Assembly (NCBI GenBank): GCA_021780095.1
Contig: JAJXZK010000253.1
Coordinates: 1-26,984, forward strand
Length of the DNA: 26,984 nucleotides
Reading direction: 5' to 3'
Origin: Acidobacteriota bacterium
Lineage (GTDB): Bacteria; Acidobacteriota; Terriglobia; Terriglobales; Acidobacteriaceae
Below, in pieces: positions 24,466 through 26,984 of the stretch. The translations under genes were made by a program, and so were the position numbers. The notes beneath the pieces are model-generated. The model was not told the origin of the DNA and searched no databases. It saw nothing but the letters and a program-made list of their open reading frames with translations. Numbering within the stretch: the stretch's first letter is position 1; each line of letters opens with the position of its first letter.

Positions 24466-25857
24466 ATGACCCAAACTCGATCCGACGCGCTGGTGCTTTT
24501 TGGAGTGACGGGCGATCTTGCCCACAAGATGATTTTTCCGGCGCTGTACGCGATGGCGAAGCGAGGGAACCTGAACGTTCCTGTGATTGGCGTCGCATTC
24601 CCGAAGTGGAGTCTGGATCGGCTGCACAGGCGCGTGACCGATAGTATTCGCAAGTCCGGCGGCATCGATAACCAGCGAGCCTTGAAGCATCTGCTGTCGC
24701 TGATCACCTATGTGAGTGGAGATTACAATGACGCGGGAATCTACGCCGCAATCAAGACGGCCCTGGGGAAGGCTCGACGTCCTGCGTATTATCTTGCGAT
24801 TCCGCCCGCGCTGTTTGGAACTGTGATTCAGGGACTGGGTAAGGCGAAGCTCGCGGACAACGGGCGCGTGATTGTGGAGAAGCCGTTCGGTCGCGATCTG
24901 GCATCGGCGCGCGAACTGAATCGTGTTGCGCGATCGGTATTTCCTGAAGACTGCATCTTCCGCATCGATCACTTCCTTGGAAAAGAGGCGATCATGAACA
25001 TCCTCTATTTCCGCTTTGCCAATTCGTTTTTGGAGCCCATATGGAATCGCAACTATGTGGCCAGCGTGCAAATCACGCTTTCTGAGAATTTCGGTGTGAA
25101 GGATCGCGGCGCGTTTTACGAAACGGCCGGATGTCTGCGCGACGTGGTTGAAAATCATCTGTTCCAGATTGTCGCGCTGCTGGCGATGGAAGCGCCCTCC
25201 GGTCGCGAGTTTGGCGCGGTGCAGGCTGAGAAAGCCAAAGTCTTTAAAGCGATGCGTCCGCTTCGTCCGGAAGATTTGGTTCGCGGTCAGTATGATGGCT
25301 ATCGCCAAGAGACCGATGTGGCGAAGAATTCCGATGTTGAAACATTCTGCGCCTTGCGCCTGATGATCGATTCCTGGCGTTGGGACGGAGTGCCCTGGTA
25401 TCTGCGGTCGGGCAAGTATTTGGCAGATACTGCCACGGAGGTGATGGTGGAGTTAAAGCCGCCGCCGCAAAAACTATTTGCCGATTCTGCACTGGCCACG
25501 GATCGATCGAATTATTTGCGCTTCCGCCTCTCTCCTGACTCGGCGATTGCCTTGGCCGCGCGGGTCAAACTTGCCGGAGAGGAATTCAAAGGCGAGCCGC
25601 GGGAGCTGTTTCTTTCTGAAGAACAAGTGGGCGCGGAAAGCCCGTACGAGCGCCTGTTAGGCGATGCCATGAAGGGCGATGGTGCGTTGTTTACTCGCGA
25701 GGAATCCGTGGAGGCGGCGTGGGCGGTGGTTGAGCCGGTCCTGAAAAAGCATCACCGGGTTCTTCCGTACAAGCGAGGCAGCTGGGGACCGAAGGCCGCG
25801 GATACGTTGATCGCTAAAGATGGCGGCTGGCACAATCCAAAGCCCAGTGACACATAA
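24466..25857 (+). CDS. zwf: Glucose-6-phosphate 1-dehydrogenase
   Basis: It oxidises glucose 6-phosphate to 6-phosphogluconolactone with NADP+ (or NAD+), the first step of the oxidative pentose phosphate and Entner-Doudoroff pathways. The 463-residue protein has the nucleotide-binding [17 protein letters not shown] (about 12-28), the EKPFGRDL strand, the active-site RIDHFLGKE (166-174), the [19 protein letters not shown] catalytic-His region and the [11 protein letters not shown] substrate loop. The length is a little short of the usual 480-510, but no motif is missing. AAAGGA ends 8 nt before the ATG, a good ribosome site. It follows the TolC-family gene by 69 nt and converges with a sugar-porter gene, a plausible sugar-uptake pairing but not proof of shared control. 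Confidence 0.95.
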   Translation: MTQTRSDALVLFGVTGDLAHKMIFPALYAMAKRGNLNVPVIGVAFPKWSLDRLHRRVTDSIRKSGGIDNQRALKHLLSLITYVSGDYNDAGIYAAIKTALGKARRPAYYLAIPPALFGTVIQGLGKAKLADNGRVIVEKPFGRDLASARELNRVARSVFPEDCIFRIDHFLGKEAIMNILYFRFANSFLEPIWNRNYVASVQITLSENFGVKDRGAFYETAGCLRDVVENHLFQIVALLAMEAPSGREFGAVQAEKAKVFKAMRPLRPEDLVRGQYDGYRQETDVAKNSDVETFCALRLMIDSWRWDGVPWYLRSGKYLADTATEVMVELKPPPQKLFADSALATDRSNYLRFRLSPDSAIALAARVKLAGEEFKGEPRELFLSEEQVGAESPYERLLGDAMKGDGALFTREESVEAAWAVVEPVLKKHHRVLPYKRGSWGPKAADTLIAKDGGWHNPKPSDT

Positions 25858-25912
25858 CAGGCACGGCTTCATCGCACAAGGCGGTTCTCTCGCGTGACCG
25901 GCGGCCGTTCCC

Positions 25913-26984
25913 TTAATCGATGCCGAGTTTGTGCTCCATCTTTTCCAGTGAGATGCCAGTAGTTTCTGGGTAATAAAACAGGACCAGCAAGAAGTCGAGC
26001 GCCATCATCGCGGCGAAAAAGATGAATGGATATGCTCCAGAGGTCCCAGCCATGATCGGGAATATGAGCGAGATGACGGCGTTTGAAATCCAATGCGACG
26101 AGCTTCCAAGGCCTTGCCCCTTGGCGCGCACGCGGTTGGGAAATACCTCGCTGATGTACACCCAGACCACTGCGCCTTGCGAAGCCGCAAAGCAGGCAAT
26201 ATAGGCCATCAGCAGCCACACCAGCCAGTGCAAGTGCCGGTGGGTAACAAAAACGTACGAAATCGCTGACAGGCAAATCGTCAACCCAACGGTTCCCACC
26301 AGCAGCAATCTCTTGCGGCCAAATCGGTCGATCACGGTCATCGCAAGCAACGTGGCAACCAAGTTGGTCGCTCCCACGGCAACGGCCTGCAGGTCACCCG
26401 AGATTTTGCTGGCGCCTGCCATGGCAAAAATATCGTTCAAGTAATAAAGAATCGCGTTGATTCCCGATAGCTGGCTGAACATTCCGACAGTGATGGCGAG
26501 GAACACAGGAAAACGATATTGCCGCGAGAAGAGCGGATCCGTGGGCGACGATCGTTCCAGATGAATGGAAGCGACAATCTCGTCCAGTTGCTGCGGCGGA
26601 TGTTCGACGCCGGTCATCCGAAGAACGTGCAGCGCCTCCTTCAAATTTGACTGCATGGCCAGCCATCGCGGACTGCGCGGAATGCCGAATAGCGCGATGA
26701 GAAAACAAAACGCCGGAACTCCGGAGATGCCAAGCTGCCATCGCCATTCCGTCGCACCAAGTTGAAGGCGGCCAATCAGGAAGTTTGAAAGATAGGCCAG
26801 CAGGATGCCGACAACGACGTTGAGCTGGAAGCTTCCGACCAGGCGTCCGCGCCATTTTGGTGGCGCGATTTCGGCAATGTACATGGGCCCCAGAACTGAA
26901 GAACCGCCGATGCCGAGGCCGCCAATAAAGCGAAAGAAGATCAGCGCGGGCCAACTCCAGGCAAACGCGCAACCCAATGCGGAA
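25913..26984 (-). CDS. MFS sugar-porter family transporter, 5' end beyond the window
   Basis: This inner-membrane proton-coupled or facilitative sugar transporter is cut by the right edge of the window, so the first two or three membrane helices and the true start are missing. What remains has the sugar-porter signatures: RFIGGLGIGGSS and YIAEIAPPKWRGRL after helix 4, PRSPRWL (a variant of PESPRWL) at the end of helix 6, QLSGINAILYYLNDIF in helix 7, DRFGRKRLLL between helices 8 and 9, VYISEVFPNRVRAKGQG after helix 10, and PETTGISLEKME at the C-terminus. The substrate is probably a hexose or pentose, but this cannot be fixed from motifs. It converges with zwf, 55 nt between the stops. Confidence 0.93.
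   Translation of the reverse strand, partial: SALGCAFAWSWPALIFFRFIGGLGIGGSSVLGPMYIAEIAPPKWRGRLVGSFQLNVVVGILLAYLSNFLIGRLQLGATEWRWQLGISGVPAFCFLIALFGIPRSPRWLAMQSNLKEALHVLRMTGVEHPPQQLDEIVASIHLERSSPTDPLFSRQYRFPVFLAITVGMFSQLSGINAILYYLNDIFAMAGASKISGDLQAVAVGATNLVATLLAMTVIDRFGRKRLLLVGTVGLTICLSAISYVFVTHRHLHWLVWLLMAYIACFAASQGAVVWVYISEVFPNRVRAKGQGLGSSSHWISNAVISLIFPIMAGTSGAYPFIFFAAMMALDFLLVLFYYPETTGISLEKMEHKLGID

Noticed and set aside
24232..25308. 358-codon open frame on the minus strand opposite the TolC-family gene and zwf
   Set aside because: The composition is irregular with no family motifs, and the opposite strand encodes intact TolC-family and zwf genes.

Overview
The window looks like a piece of a Gram-negative chromosome of moderately high GC. 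It carries Kdo/heptose lipopolysaccharide genes (waaA, lpxK, a GT9 heptosyltransferase) and an orphan TolC-type channel. The order valS-nadC-birA-coaX, next to a small conserved unknown gene and an RlmD/ComEC pair, together with TrmFO-type tRNA methylation, resembles Acidobacteriota (Terriglobia-like). That placement rests on remembered gene order and protein flavour, not on a search. No rRNA, tRNA, CRISPR array, insertion sequence, prophage or transposase was seen.

Layout. (1) 1-8445, plus strand: a tight run of valS (3' part only), nadC, birA, coaX, an uncharacterised gene, an RlmD-like methyltransferase and comEC. Gaps are -4 to +16 nt, so this is probably one operon of cofactor (NAD, biotin, CoA) and RNA housekeeping genes ending in a DNA-uptake channel. 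At the left edge the first ~126 nt encode the C-terminal catalytic region of an NAD(P)H-hydrate dehydratase (YjeF/NnrD) in a different frame. It runs abruptly into the middle of valS, which is a chimeric junction. (2) 8493-13410, minus strand: waaA-lpxK-heptosyltransferase-ICMT-like methyltransferase-DUF3108 protein. Overlaps of 4 nt suggest a translationally coupled envelope/lipid A-core operon. (3) 13585-15879, plus strand: one open frame joining a complete TrmFO to a secreted S1/P1-type zinc nuclease, with a signal peptide in the middle. (4) 15884-20968, minus strand: purH, a large secreted TPR protein, and a dGTPase-like HD hydrolase. (5) 21242-26984: rhomboid protease (+), XRE regulator (-), TolC-family protein (+), zwf (+) and a sugar-porter MFS transporter (-, cut by the window end).

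Most genes are ordinary housekeeping genes. The most interesting signals are the TrmFO/nuclease fusion and the NnrD/ValS junction. For the fusion, the sequence also offers a precise alternative. One missing base between about 14897 and 14915 would give TrmFO its own stop (TAG at 14916) and give the nuclease its own ATG (14894) behind a GGAG site. Either a real polyprotein or a one-base lesion/error must be decided from reads. Smaller points are an Asp-to-Asn change at residue 6 of CoaX, a near-palindrome upstream of the XRE regulator, and a hairpin around the purH stop codon. I found no convincing new multi-gene defence or mobile system.
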